From: a virus
DNA: 22,576 nt
Direction: 5' to 3' (one strand)
Virus record (IMG/VR): IMGVR_UViG_3300024229_000036
Location: 1 to 22,576 of that record
Shown here: positions 1-7,119 of the stretch, piece by piece
Layout: each line of letters begins with the position of its first letter
How positions within the stretch are numbered: position 1 is the stretch's first letter
The notes under the pieces: generated by a model
Database searches by the model: none
What the model was told of the DNA's origin: nothing
Seen by the model: the letters and a program-made list of their open reading frames with translations, nothing else
Program-made: the position numbers and the translations under genes

Positions 1-2
1 AG

Positions 3-194
3 ATGAGTAAAGAAGATAACATAACAGTACAATGGGAAAAGGAATATGAAAAATGCAAAGACCCTGTATATTTCTATTCTCATTATCTTATGATAAAAAA
101 TACAGATGGTACTATGTCTGTACCACCACCTCTTAGTGATAAAGCTAAAGAAGATATGAGAAAATGGATAGGATTTAAACCAAAACAAAGATGA
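3..194 (+). CDS. Small hypothetical protein (63 aa)
   Basis: A small hydrophilic, charged protein that I do not recognise with certainty. It carries an aromatic segment, DPVYFYSHYLMI (about residues 20-31), then a Pro-rich turn (VPPPL) and a Lys-rich C-terminus. The DPVYF-type segment is reminiscent of the N-termini of some phage terminase or nuclease proteins, but at 63 aa there is no room for a catalytic domain, so this is only a resemblance. The ATG lies two bases inside the window, so a longer protein starting upstream cannot be excluded, although the next gene opens with the same ATGAGTAA start. The stop codon overlaps the next start as ATGA, which implies translational coupling. No signal peptide or membrane segment is visible. 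Confidence 0.6.
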   Translation: MSKEDNITVQWEKEYEKCKDPVYFYSHYLMIKNTDGTMSVPPPLSDKAKEDMRKWIGFKPKQR

Positions 195-331
195 GTAAGG
201 AAAAACTTGTTGGTATGATATGTAAAAAGAGGTTGCAAACTCTTGAGGAGAATCCACCCTGTTGCCCGTACAGTAAGGGAATAAAGAAAGTCCTCACGCC
301 TTATTCATTTATTAAAACAAAACAAAGATGA
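191..331 (+). CDS. Small hypothetical protein (46 aa), Cys-containing
   Basis: This frame reads MSKEKLVGMICKKRLQ at its start and contains a CCPY motif (C24, C25) followed by basic residues; function unknown. Its ATG overlaps the preceding stop (ATGA) and follows the A-rich leader CAAAACAAAG. Its own stop is again inside an AAAACAAAGATGAGT string, a near copy of the one at its start. The stretch 235-300 is richer in G and C than the surroundings and could form short hairpins (TGAGGA at 244-249 against TCCTCA at 291-296), so an RNA element rather than a protein is a possible alternative. I keep it as a gene because it is coupled to its neighbours and fills the space exactly. Confidence 0.45.
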   Translation: MSKEKLVGMICKKRLQTLEENPPCCPYSKGIKKVLTPYSFIKTKQR

Positions 332-334
332 GTT

Positions 335-601
335 ATGAAATATAGAGGATTATCAAGCATAAGATGGATGTATATGAAAAAGGATTTAAAGAGGAAGAAG
401 ATGGATAAAGAAAAAGATTTAGAATACTGGAGAAATAATGCTGAAGAGGATTATATTACAACACCCATAAGTGTTTTAAGATATATTACAGAACTTGAAA
501 ATGAGATAAAACAAAACAAAGATAATTATTTAGAATTATTAATTGGATTTATTTTAGGATTTTTAGTAATGCAATTAATCCTACATACATTAATCATATA
601 A
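335..601 (+). CDS. Small protein with C-terminal membrane anchor
   Basis: A short protein with a charged N-terminus, a heptad-like segment (about ISVLRYITELENEIKQ, residues 46-61) and a strongly hydrophobic C-terminus (about residues 67-88, LLIGFILGFLVMQLILH) that should form one transmembrane helix, making it a likely tail-anchored inner-membrane protein. Two starts are possible. The ATG at 335 gives 88 aa with a Lys/Arg-rich extension. The ATG at 401 (MDKEKDLEYW) follows GAGGAAGAAG and begins where the protein-like part begins, giving 66 aa; I think 401 may be the real start. Function unknown. It ends inside the TAAAACAATAG leader of the next gene. Confidence 0.6.
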   Translation: MKYRGLSSIRWMYMKKDLKRKKMDKEKDLEYWRNNAEEDYITTPISVLRYITELENEIKQNKDNYLELLIGFILGFLVMQLILHTLII

Positions 602-609
602 AACAATAG
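599..609 (+). promoter_or_regulatory. TAAAACAATAG leader motif, copy 1
   Basis: TAAAACAATAG starts with the stop codon of the upstream gene and lies 4 nt before the next ATG (614). Near-identical strings precede the genes at 4687 and 10319. It is probably an A-rich translation-initiation or re-initiation element rather than a promoter, because it overlaps a stop codon and no TAnnTTTG is near. Confidence 0.45.
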
Positions 610-613
610 AAAT

Positions 614-730
614 ATGAAAGAAACAATTAGAATATACGCAGAAGAGATAGTGAACATAGTAAACAAATCAGATAGCAATTTTGATGCAATAGAACAATTA
701 GAAGACTTACTATGCAAATTGATCAGATAA
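614..730 (+). CDS. Small acidic hypothetical protein (38 aa)
   Basis: The protein begins MKETIRIYAEEIVNIVNK and looks like one or two amphipathic helices ending LEDLLCKLIR. The start is supported by the TAAAACAATAG leader directly upstream. Its 3' end overlaps the next gene by 19 nt. There is no recognisable domain and function is unknown. The size leaves room for a non-coding reading, but the helical, charged composition and the leader favour a real gene. Confidence 0.45.
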   Translation: MKETIRIYAEEIVNIVNKSDSNFDAIEQLEDLLCKLIR

Positions 731-927
731 TAGAGCATTTTGAAAAGAATGGAATACCTAAAGGCCCAATACGCTATAATCAATGTACGGTAATCCAAGA
801 TCCAGCTAAGATGGTTGAAAACCACATTAGAATCTTAAAAGGAAATCCTAAAAAAAAGCATTTTTTACCATATTATAAAAGACTTTATTTTTTGGTAGGG
901 ATTTCTCCGACAAAAGACAAAGTTTAG
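712..927 (+). CDS. Hypothetical phage protein (71 aa)
   Basis: A basic 71-residue protein with a compact, domain-like core: GPIRYNQCTVIQDPAKMVEN (residues 18-37), then HIRILKGNP and FLPYYKRL. This pattern (small polar N-terminal helix, NQCTVI strand, a helix ending in RILKxNP, then FLPYY) resembles small conserved proteins I associate with early regions of Bacteroidota phages and integrative elements, but I cannot name a function. No membrane segment or signal peptide is present. The last 20 bases overlap the first GACAAAG boxes of the downstream repeat region, so the coding end and the putative control region are interlocked. Confidence 0.65.
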   Translation: MQIDQIIEHFEKNGIPKGPIRYNQCTVIQDPAKMVENHIRILKGNPKKKHFLPYYKRLYFLVGISPTKDKV

Positions 928-1060
928 TACCGAATTAGTCAAAGCTACAAAAAGCAATATTGAAAAAAATTTTGATTTACTTTTTCGTGGAAAACTTTGT
1001 CTTCTTTGTCTGAAATAAAGGAAAGATAGAGTATCACTGAGTTTCCTTTCCGACAAAGTT
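902..1060. repeat. GACAAAG box cluster with nested inverted repeats (candidate origin or operator)
   Basis: Exact GACAAAG occurs at 916-922 and 1052-1058, and its complement CTTTGTC at 995-1001 and 1004-1010. A near copy, GACAAAA, sits at 909-915 in tandem with the first. AAGACAAAGTTT (914-925) and AAACTTTGTCTT (992-1003) are a perfect 12-bp inverted repeat. AAAGGAAA (1017-1024) and TTTCCTTT (1042-1049) form an inner 8-bp inverted repeat, flanked by AACTTTGTC (993-1001) and GACAAAGTT (1052-1060). The stretch from 928 to the replication gene carries no other convincing gene. Repeated boxes plus dyads directly before a primase-helicase gene suggest a replication origin or an autoregulatory operator; this is inference. 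Confidence 0.55.
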
Positions 1061-1078
1061 GCGCCAATCAAGCGCCAA
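1061..1078 (+). repeat. GCGCCAA direct repeat pair
   Basis: GCGCCAA occurs at 1061-1067 and 1072-1078, 11 bp apart start to start, about one helical turn. It is GC-rich in a very AT-rich region and abuts the last GACAAAG box. It may be part of the same origin or operator. Confidence 0.4.
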
Positions 1079-1130
1079 ACTTGACAAAAGGATTTATTAT
1101 TTAGATATTAGAACAAAATTAGAACAGAAT

Positions 1131-3542
1131 ATGCAAGTAACTATTTTTCGTAACATCCATAGTACATCTACTGGATTTGACAGAACACCAGATTTTATCT
1201 TTGATAGAATACGAAATGGTGCTTCTAAGGACTTAATTAAAGAAATAAGGGGTAAGACTACCAAAACTGAAAAGAATGCCCTTAAAAAGAATTTACCGAG
1301 CATCTGCTGGAGTGGTAGGTTTAAAAACAGATCAGATATTGGATTGCTTGAGCATTCTGGATTGATATGCTTAGATTTTGATGGCTTTAAAGATGAAGAG
1401 AGCCTTAAAGATTGGAAGCAAATAACAGAAGGTGTAGAGTTTACTTATGCTTCTTTTATTTCTCCATCTGGAGAAGGCTTAAAAGTAATAGTAAAGATTC
1501 CACAATGTAATAAGGATGATCATAAGCTATACTTTGAGGCTTTAGAAGATTTCTTCCAATCACCACATTTTGATGTATCATCTTCCAACATTAGTAGAGT
1601 ATGCTATGAATCTTATGATCCAGAGATATATGTAAATGAAGATTCTACTATATGGGAGAAGATGAAAGAAGAGGATATAATGATTACTGCTGAAGTAGAT
1701 CCTCCATTGATTCTTAAATCTACATCCAAGATAATACAGAATATTTTAGTGTGGTTCAATAAGAACTACAATATGCAAGAGGGAGAAAGGAATGAGAATC
1801 TATTTAAGTTAGCTGCTGCATTATCTGATTATGGAATAAACCAATCAGAAGCAGAGCATTTAGCTTACCAGTATATCAATAAGGATTTTACAGAGCAAGA
1901 AATTAATACCATTATTAGATCAGCTTACAGAAGAGGTAGTGTAAATTTTGGTTCTAAATTCTTTGAGGACAGAAGTACATACAATAAGATAGAGGATAAG
2001 ATTAAGGATGGAAGGACACATAAGGATATTGTTGCATCCTTTACAGACTATACTAAGGTAGAAATAGAAGATGCCATAAGCCAGATTAAAGTAGTAGCAT
2101 CTACGGTTGAATTCTGGGATTTTGATAGTAAAGGTAAGATTAGATTAAGGCCACATAAATTTAAAGAGTTTTTAGAGCAGAATGGTTATGCTAAAATATA
2201 TCCATCTGGTTCTGAGATTCCAGTATTTATTGAGATGGATTCTAATATAGTTGATAATACATCTACACAAAGAATAAAGGATTTTGTACTTAATTACTTA
2301 ATGGATAATTCTGCTGATTTTGGAATGAAGCCTTATGATTACATGGCAGATAATCCTAACTATTTTAGTGAGAAGTATCTATCATTACTTGATTCAGTAG
2401 ATATAAACTTCAAAAGAGATACTGCTGATACTTGCTATCTATACTATCAGAATTGTGCATTGGAGGTAACAATGACTGAAGTAAAAGAAATTGATTACAT
2501 GAATCTAAATGGCTTTATCTGGAAGAAACAGATAATACAAAGAGATTATAAAGCTGTTGATCATCATAATGCAGAATATAGGAAATTCATTTGGCTTATA
2601 GCTGGGCAGAATAATATGAGGTATAATAGCTTTAAATCTGTAATAGGATTCTTTCTACATTCTTACAAATCTGCTGGTAAGAATAGAGCCGTTATCTGTA
2701 ATGATGAGGTAATATCTGATAATCCTAATGGTGGAAGTGGTAAAGGGCTATTTGCTCAAGCATTAGGAAAGATGAAGAATCTATCTATATTGGATGGTAA
2801 GCAATTTAATTTTAATAAATCATTTCCATTCCAGACCGTTGGAGTAGATACACAAATACTGGATTTTGATGATGTATCTAAAAATTTCCCTTTTGAGAAT
2901 ATGTTTAGCCTGGTAACTGAAGGAATAACATTAGAAAAGAAGAATAAGGATGCCATCCACATTCCATTTGCTGATACACCAAAGATACTGATGAGTACTA
3001 ATTATACTATTGGTGGAGTTGGTGGATCATTTGAAAGAAGAAAATTTGAGATAGAATTTAGTAGCTACTTCAATGTAAGATATACTCCAGCAGATGAATT
3101 TGGTAGGCAATTATTTGATGATTGGGATGATGCAGAATGGCACATATTCGATAACTATATGATCCAATGCTTACATTACTTTTTAGAGAATGGATTAGTA
3201 TCTCATGACTTTGTGAATCTTCAGAAGAGGAAGTTTATTAAGGATACATCATTTGATTTCTATGAATGGGCAATGGATGAAGATAATATCAAGGTGGGCC
3301 ATAGCTATGTTAAGAAACAATTATACAATGATTTTACTGATGAGTATAATGATTACAAGAAATGGCTTACACAGAATAAGTTTTCTGGATGGGTGCAGAA
3401 GTTAGCTTTATACAAGGGTGTATTCTATGATGGTAAGAAGAAGAATCAATTTGATGAGAGATGCCATATGCTATTAAAGAATGATCCAAATGAAGTAAGC
3501 ATAGAAGTACAAGAAGAAGAAATTGATGAACTACCTTTTTAA
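1131..3542 (+). CDS. Primase-helicase (VirE-N/BT4734-like primase fused to SF3/D5-like helicase)
   Basis: A replicative primase-helicase fusion of 803 aa. The N-terminal domain (about residues 1-185) matches the VirE-N/BT4734-like archaeo-eukaryotic primase-related family: MQVTIFRNI at the start, ICLDFDG (D82, D84), SPSGEGLKV (111-119) and SSNISRVCY (151-159). A helical PriCT-like segment follows (about 200-275, with GERNENLFKLAAAL). The C-terminal half is a P-loop helicase: Walker A NPNGGSGKG (531-539, K538), Walker B ILDFDDV (576-582), motif C ILMSTN (619-624) and a likely arginine finger ERRK (635-638). The frame is open to a TTG at 1059, but the domain starts at the ATG at 1131 and the upstream bases are repeats. 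It probably synthesises primers and unwinds the phage DNA, and may initiate at the adjacent repeats. Confidence 0.9.
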   Translation: MQVTIFRNIHSTSTGFDRTPDFIFDRIRNGASKDLIKEIRGKTTKTEKNALKKNLPSICWSGRFKNRSDIGLLEHSGLICLDFDGFKDEESLKDWKQITEGVEFTYASFISPSGEGLKVIVKIPQCNKDDHKLYFEALEDFFQSPHFDVSSSNISRVCYESYDPEIYVNEDSTIWEKMKEEDIMITAEVDPPLILKSTSKIIQNILVWFNKNYNMQEGERNENLFKLAAALSDYGINQSEAEHLAYQYINKDFTEQEINTIIRSAYRRGSVNFGSKFFEDRSTYNKIEDKIKDGRTHKDIVASFTDYTKVEIEDAISQIKVVASTVEFWDFDSKGKIRLRPHKFKEFLEQNGYAKIYPSGSEIPVFIEMDSNIVDNTSTQRIKDFVLNYLMDNSADFGMKPYDYMADNPNYFSEKYLSLLDSVDINFKRDTADTCYLYYQNCALEVTMTEVKEIDYMNLNGFIWKKQIIQRDYKAVDHHNAEYRKFIWLIAGQNNMRYNSFKSVIGFFLHSYKSAGKNRAVICNDEVISDNPNGGSGKGLFAQALGKMKNLSILDGKQFNFNKSFPFQTVGVDTQILDFDDVSKNFPFENMFSLVTEGITLEKKNKDAIHIPFADTPKILMSTNYTIGGVGGSFERRKFEIEFSSYFNVRYTPADEFGRQLFDDWDDAEWHIFDNYMIQCLHYFLENGLVSHDFVNLQKRKFIKDTSFDFYEWAMDEDNIKVGHSYVKKQLYNDFTDEYNDYKKWLTQNKFSGWVQKLALYKGVFYDGKKKNQFDERCHMLLKNDPNEVSIEVQEEEIDELPF

Positions 3543-3551
3543 ATTATCGTT

Positions 3552-4202
3552 ATGAAGATATTAAACTTATATGCTTGTTTAGGTGGTAACAGATACAAGT
3601 GGAATGAAGTTAAGGAAGATATAGAAGTTACAGCAGTAGAGTATGATCCAGAATTAGCAAAATTATACCAAGATAGATTCCCAAATGATGAGGTAATAGT
3701 TGCTGATGCACATCAATACTTATTGGATCATTATAAGGAATTTGATTTTATTTGGTCAAGCCCTCCATGTCCTACGCATAGTAGAGCAAGATATTGGAAT
3801 AGTTCAAACTATGAAACTACAACTAAAGCAACATATCCAGATATGAAGTTATATGAAGAGATATTATTTTTACAGCATTATTTTAAAGGTAAATATGTAG
3901 TTGAAAATGTTATACCATATTATACTCCATTAATACCAGCAAAAAAACGTGGTAGACATTTATACTGGACAAATTTCCATCTTCCTTTTGAACTAAGTAA
4001 AAGGAAACCTGAAGGGATATTATGCACTAGAAATGAGCATGAAGTATTACAGAAGTTTCATAAAATTGAAGTTAAAGCAAGTGTTGGAGGATATAGGGAT
4101 GTATTAAGAAACCTGGTTGACTATGAAGCTGGTAAAACAATATTTGAAACTGCATTAGGAATTATTAGCAAAAAAAGCACCAATCAATCAGAACTTTTTT
4201 GA
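3552..4202 (+). CDS. DNA (cytosine-5)-methyltransferase, phage type
   Basis: This enzyme should transfer a methyl group from S-adenosylmethionine to carbon 5 of cytosine in DNA. The visible motifs are the motif I nucleotide loop LNLYACLGGNRYKW (residues 4-17), the catalytic motif IV SSPPCPTHS (Cys73), motif VI VENV (E118) and a compressed RGRHLYW segment (133-139) where motif VIII would be. At 216 aa it is much shorter than classical C5 methyltransferases (about 320-420 aa), with almost no target-recognition domain; this compact layout is common in phages. No restriction enzyme is nearby, so it is an orphan enzyme, probably protecting phage DNA from host restriction. It starts 10 bp after the primase-helicase. 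Confidence 0.9.
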   Translation: MKILNLYACLGGNRYKWNEVKEDIEVTAVEYDPELAKLYQDRFPNDEVIVADAHQYLLDHYKEFDFIWSSPPCPTHSRARYWNSSNYETTTKATYPDMKLYEEILFLQHYFKGKYVVENVIPYYTPLIPAKKRGRHLYWTNFHLPFELSKRKPEGILCTRNEHEVLQKFHKIEVKASVGGYRDVLRNLVDYEAGKTIFETALGIISKKSTNQSELF

Positions 4203-4234
4203 TTTTAGTAATTTTTTTATATATTAGTAAAACT

Positions 4235-4423
4235 ATGAACAAAGAAGAACTAAAAAGCAAGCTGGATATAGTCAAGGATTATATTAAGTTTAATACAGAT
4301 GCAGAGAAGATTGCTGATATCTGTAACAATAATGCACATCAGCAGATAGGATATTATTTAGGGGCTTTAAAGCAGATTAAAGCTGATTTAGAAGTTATTA
4401 AAGAAATGTTAGATGAGCAATAA
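4235..4423 (+). CDS. Small helical hypothetical protein (62 aa)
   Basis: An all-helical, charged small protein: MNKEELKSKLDIVKDYIKF at the start and LGALKQIKADLEVIKEMLDE at the end, consistent with a helical hairpin or short coiled coil. Function unknown. The ATG at 4235 is preferred over a TTG at 4199 because it has the TAAAACT leader directly before it and because the N-terminal extension from the TTG is hydrophobic and low complexity. The 3' end overlaps the next start. Confidence 0.6.
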   Translation: MNKEELKSKLDIVKDYIKFNTDAEKIADICNNNAHQQIGYYLGALKQIKADLEVIKEMLDEQ

Positions 4424-4577
4424 AGAAATACATTTTGCTGCATATGATGATGCTATAAAGCTATTTGAAATGGCATTAGAATCTGGTGCATCAGCAGAAC
4501 AAGCAGTTGAGTTAGTCAAGGAATGTAAATTCATATTTATTAACTGGCAATACAGAATGGCTAATGCAAAGAAATAA
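4413..4577 (+). CDS. Small hypothetical protein (54 aa)
   Basis: The protein begins MSNKEIHFAAYDDAIKLFE and continues with an amphipathic helix (ESGASAEQAVELVKECKFI), then NWQYRMANAKK. The SAEQAVELVKE pattern resembles a small UBA-like or helical-hairpin fold, but this is only a similarity in pattern. Function unknown. It overlaps the previous gene by 11 nt and the next by 14 nt, so all three are probably translated together. Confidence 0.5.
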   Translation: MSNKEIHFAAYDDAIKLFEMALESGASAEQAVELVKECKFIFINWQYRMANAKK

Positions 4578-4674
4578 CCATCTCAATGAATTTTATAAGG
4601 GTGCTACTGCTGGTGTTTACTATGTGGTATGTACTCTTTTATTTGCCTACATAATCTTAATGGCAGTTATTTAA
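4564..4674 (+). CDS. Very small membrane protein (36 aa)
   Basis: After a short polar start (MQRNNHLNEFYKG) the rest is one hydrophobic helix, AGVYYVVCTLLFAYIILMAV, enough to cross the inner membrane once with the N-terminus probably in the cytoplasm. Function unknown. Its stop codon is the first three bases of the second TAAAACAATAG leader. Small single-span proteins of this kind are frequent in phage early regions and are easily missed by gene callers. Confidence 0.45.
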   Translation: MQRNNHLNEFYKGATAGVYYVVCTLLFAYIILMAVI

Positions 4675-4682
4675 AACAATAG
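4672..4682 (+). promoter_or_regulatory. TAAAACAATAG leader motif, copy 2
   Basis: Exact repeat of the 599-609 element. Again it begins with the stop codon of the upstream gene and ends 4 nt before the next ATG (4687). Confidence 0.45.
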
Positions 4683-4686
4683 AACA

Positions 4687-5139
4687 ATGAAATTATTAGA
4701 TAGAACAAAAGCAAAAACTTACAAAGTTGCATCAGCTGGTGCAGAATTAGTTGAAGGTAACCTATATCATTTTGGATATGTAAACGAACAGAGAAGGATG
4801 ATTGGATCTCGTGGAGTAGTTTATAAAAGGCTAAATAGTGATGAGGTAATCATCAAAACCAAATCAGAAATATCTTATGCAGATCATTTTGTTGATTTTG
4901 GAACTGTTTACGGTGAAGAGCAAGAGGATAATAACCTAAAGGAATATCTGGATATAATAACCATGAATGAATCAGAAAAGACAAGATTTACTTTAGAAGC
5001 TGTAATTTTTGAGAAGGCCAGAATTAAGAACATAGAAGATAAAATTAAAAGGCTTCGATATAAGCTATCTGTTCAAAGTAATAAAAAAGAATTCCCACAG
5101 ATAAAGAAACAGATTGAGCAATTAAAAAGTGAGATATAA
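4687..5139 (+). CDS. Hypothetical protein with C-terminal coiled coil (150 aa)
   Basis: I do not recognise this family. The first 80 residues look like a small beta-rich domain (GAELVEGNLYHFGYV, MIGSRGVVYKRL, DEVIIKTKSE, HFVDFGTVYG). The last 55 residues are strongly helical and charged (IFEKARIKNIEDKIKRLRYK followed by KKQIEQLKSEI), typical of a coiled coil that could mediate dimerisation. It has no membrane segment or known catalytic motif. It has a clean start with the TAAAACAATAG leader and sits in the replication module, so a role as an accessory replication or regulatory protein is possible but unproven. Confidence 0.65.
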   Translation: MKLLDRTKAKTYKVASAGAELVEGNLYHFGYVNEQRRMIGSRGVVYKRLNSDEVIIKTKSEISYADHFVDFGTVYGEEQEDNNLKEYLDIITMNESEKTRFTLEAVIFEKARIKNIEDKIKRLRYKLSVQSNKKEFPQIKKQIEQLKSEI

Positions 5140-5140
5140 T

Positions 5141-5371
5141 ATGATGAACTTTGATGAAACAAAAATAAGAGTACTTGATGCTGAAGATGATGATGAACTT
5201 TGTGATTATGCAGCAGAACAAATTAGAGCATATCTAAAAACATTTGGTCAATTACCAAAAGATAAGCAAGTGTTTACTCATCCAAATACTGATTGTTATT
5301 ATATCCATATTGATATAATTGATCCAATAGAAAATATGATTTCTTGCTTTATAGATTTTAGCGCATCTTAA
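5141..5371 (+). CDS. Small acidic hypothetical protein (76 aa)
   Basis: A very acidic small protein (MMNFDETKIRVLDAEDDDEL, then CDYAAEQIRAYLKTF and a beta-like C-terminus CYYIHIDIIDP). High acidity is common among phage proteins that mimic DNA or bind basic host proteins, but nothing specific supports that here. The ATG at 5141 directly follows the upstream stop; a GTG at 5129 would overlap the previous gene and add only four residues. It ends 1 nt before the helicase start, so the two are likely co-translated. Confidence 0.6.
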   Translation: MMNFDETKIRVLDAEDDDELCDYAAEQIRAYLKTFGQLPKDKQVFTHPNTDCYYIHIDIIDPIENMISCFIDFSAS

Positions 5372-5372
5372 C

Positions 5373-6791
5373 ATGATCCAATTATATCCATATCAAGAGC
5401 AGTTAGTTACTAATCTTAGACAATCATTCATCAATGGTAATAAAAGAGTAGTGCTAACTGCACCTACTGGTGCTGGTAAAACGGTTATGTTTAGCTACAT
5501 GATAGCCCAGCACATCAAGAAAGGTGGTAAGGTGCTTGTATTAACAGACAGAAAGAAACTACTGCATCAAGCTACATCATCATTCCATCATTTTGGAATT
5601 GAGCCACAGCATATTACAGCAGATACTAAGGAGATAACCAACAGCAATTGTACCGTAGCAATGGTAGAAACGCTATACAGAAGGAGAGAGGCTTACAAGG
5701 CTTTTATTGAATCTTGTACAATGATCGTAATAGATGAGGCACATAAAACGTGCTTTGAGAAGCTATTTGAGTATTTCAATCCTAATACATTTATCATTGG
5801 TGCTACTGCTACACCATTTAGAACTGGTCAACAATCTTCAATGGATGTATATTACCAAGATATCATCCAAGATATAGATACAATTGATTTACTAAAAATT
5901 GGTAAGCTATCTAAGTGCAGAACATTTGGTATAGATGTACCATTAGATAATGTAAAAAAGACTGCTGGAGATTACAATGGTAAATCTTTAGGTCAGATGT
6001 ATGATGAGAATAGAATATATGATGGAGTAGCTGAGAATTATATTAAGCATTCTAATAATACTAAGGCCATCTGCTTTGCATCAAGTATACAATCTGCTGA
6101 GAGGTTATATCATGAGTTGATGCAAAAGGGCCTACAATGCTATCTAATCCATTCTAATAAGCCAGATAAAGTAAATGATGGGATATTAGAATACTTTGGT
6201 AAATGCAAGCCTAATGAAACTAATATACTGATCAATGTAGGAATATTAACTGCTGGATATGACTGCCCAGATATTCAGACCGTTATTCTATACAGAGCCA
6301 CAACATCTTTACCTCTTTTCCTACAGATGGTTGGAAGGGGATCAAGAATTACTACTAACAAAGAATCATTCATCTTACTTGATTTTGGTAACAATATTAA
6401 ACGCCATAACTTTTGGGAATCACCAAGAATTTGGGATTTAAAGAAGAAGAGGAAAGCAAAAGGTGTTGCACCAATAAAGGAATGTCCAATGTGCGAATCA
6501 TTTCTACCAGCATCAGCTAAAGAATGTGGTTATTGTGGACATGAGTTTAAGGAAACACCAGAAGAAAAGTTAACTAAAAAGATAGCTGAGTTAAAAGAGT
6601 TATCAAGAAATGATATTTTAGATCAAGACTTAAAAGATAAGGTATTACTATGTAAAGCAAAGGTAATATCTCCATTTTGGGTTTTACACAATCTAAAGGA
6701 TATTGAAGAAGCCAGAATTTTTTGTAATTTAATGGGGTATAAAAAAGGTTTTGAATATGCAAACAAAAATAGATTCAAAGTTTTCAAGTAG
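5373..6791 (+). CDS. SF2 DEAD/DEAH-box helicase with zinc ribbon
   Basis: An ATP-dependent superfamily 2 helicase related to the SSL2/UvrB-type DNA helicases of phages. Motifs in order: the Q-motif-like YPYQEQLV near the start (residues 5-12), Walker A APTGAGKT (30-37), DEAH box (121-124), motif III GATATP, the second RecA-like domain with a TAGYDCP segment, and motif VI QMVGRGSR. A CxxC-x10-CxxC zinc ribbon follows (C371, C374, C385, C388), then a helical tail. It should translocate on duplex or branched DNA during replication or recombination. Its 3' end overlaps the VRR-NUC nuclease gene by 35 nt, a pairing seen in many phages that suggests joint action on branched DNA. Confidence 0.9.
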   Translation: MIQLYPYQEQLVTNLRQSFINGNKRVVLTAPTGAGKTVMFSYMIAQHIKKGGKVLVLTDRKKLLHQATSSFHHFGIEPQHITADTKEITNSNCTVAMVETLYRRREAYKAFIESCTMIVIDEAHKTCFEKLFEYFNPNTFIIGATATPFRTGQQSSMDVYYQDIIQDIDTIDLLKIGKLSKCRTFGIDVPLDNVKKTAGDYNGKSLGQMYDENRIYDGVAENYIKHSNNTKAICFASSIQSAERLYHELMQKGLQCYLIHSNKPDKVNDGILEYFGKCKPNETNILINVGILTAGYDCPDIQTVILYRATTSLPLFLQMVGRGSRITTNKESFILLDFGNNIKRHNFWESPRIWDLKKKRKAKGVAPIKECPMCESFLPASAKECGYCGHEFKETPEEKLTKKIAELKELSRNDILDQDLKDKVLLCKAKVISPFWVLHNLKDIEEARIFCNLMGYKKGFEYANKNRFKVFK

Positions 6792-7119
6792 TGAAGATAG
6801 AATCCAAGCATCATGTTATACATGGTTTCACAATACATTTCCAGATTACAGAGGATTGCTTTGCTATAATCTTAATAATTCTGCTAATGCTATACAAGGC
6901 AATAAGAATAAAGCAATGGGAGTACAGCCTGGAAGGGCTGATTTTACCTTTTACTTTAAGGGTAGAGCATTCTTTATTGAGATGAAAACACCAAAGGGAA
7001 AACAACAAGAAATACAGAAGAAATGGATGCTGAATATGCTACATAATGGCTTTGAATATCACATCATTAGAACAAAAGAAGATTTTAAAACACTAATAAA
7101 CAATATTACCAATGCTTAA
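6757..7119 (+). CDS. VRR-NUC domain nuclease
   Basis: A single-domain nuclease of the VRR-NUC family, a PD-(D/E)XK superfamily branch that includes FAN1-type and phage Holliday-junction-cleaving enzymes. Visible are the N-terminal SEDRIQASCYTWF helix, the QPGRADF strand (D62 likely metal-binding), the FIEMKT strand (E75, K77, the ExK of the motif) and the following KQQEIQKKWM helix that lines the active site. The whole protein is 120 aa, typical of phage stand-alone versions. The ATG at 6757 is chosen; a TTG two codons upstream is unlikely. Overlap with the helicase gene implies coupled translation. Branched-DNA resolution before packaging is the likely role. Confidence 0.88.
   Translation: MQTKIDSKFSSSEDRIQASCYTWFHNTFPDYRGLLCYNLNNSANAIQGNKNKAMGVQPGRADFTFYFKGRAFFIEMKTPKGKQQEIQKKWMLNMLHNGFEYHIIRTKEDFKTLINNITNA

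Noticed and set aside
235-300. GC-rich stretch with short inverted repeats, considered as a tRNA or other structured RNA
   Set aside because: No cloverleaf with an acceptor stem, T loop (GTTCRA) and anticodon arm can be drawn, and a coupled small reading frame explains the stretch.
1059-1130. TTG start for the primase-helicase, adding 24 residues
   Set aside because: The extension is encoded by the repeat region and the domain starts exactly at the ATG at 1131.
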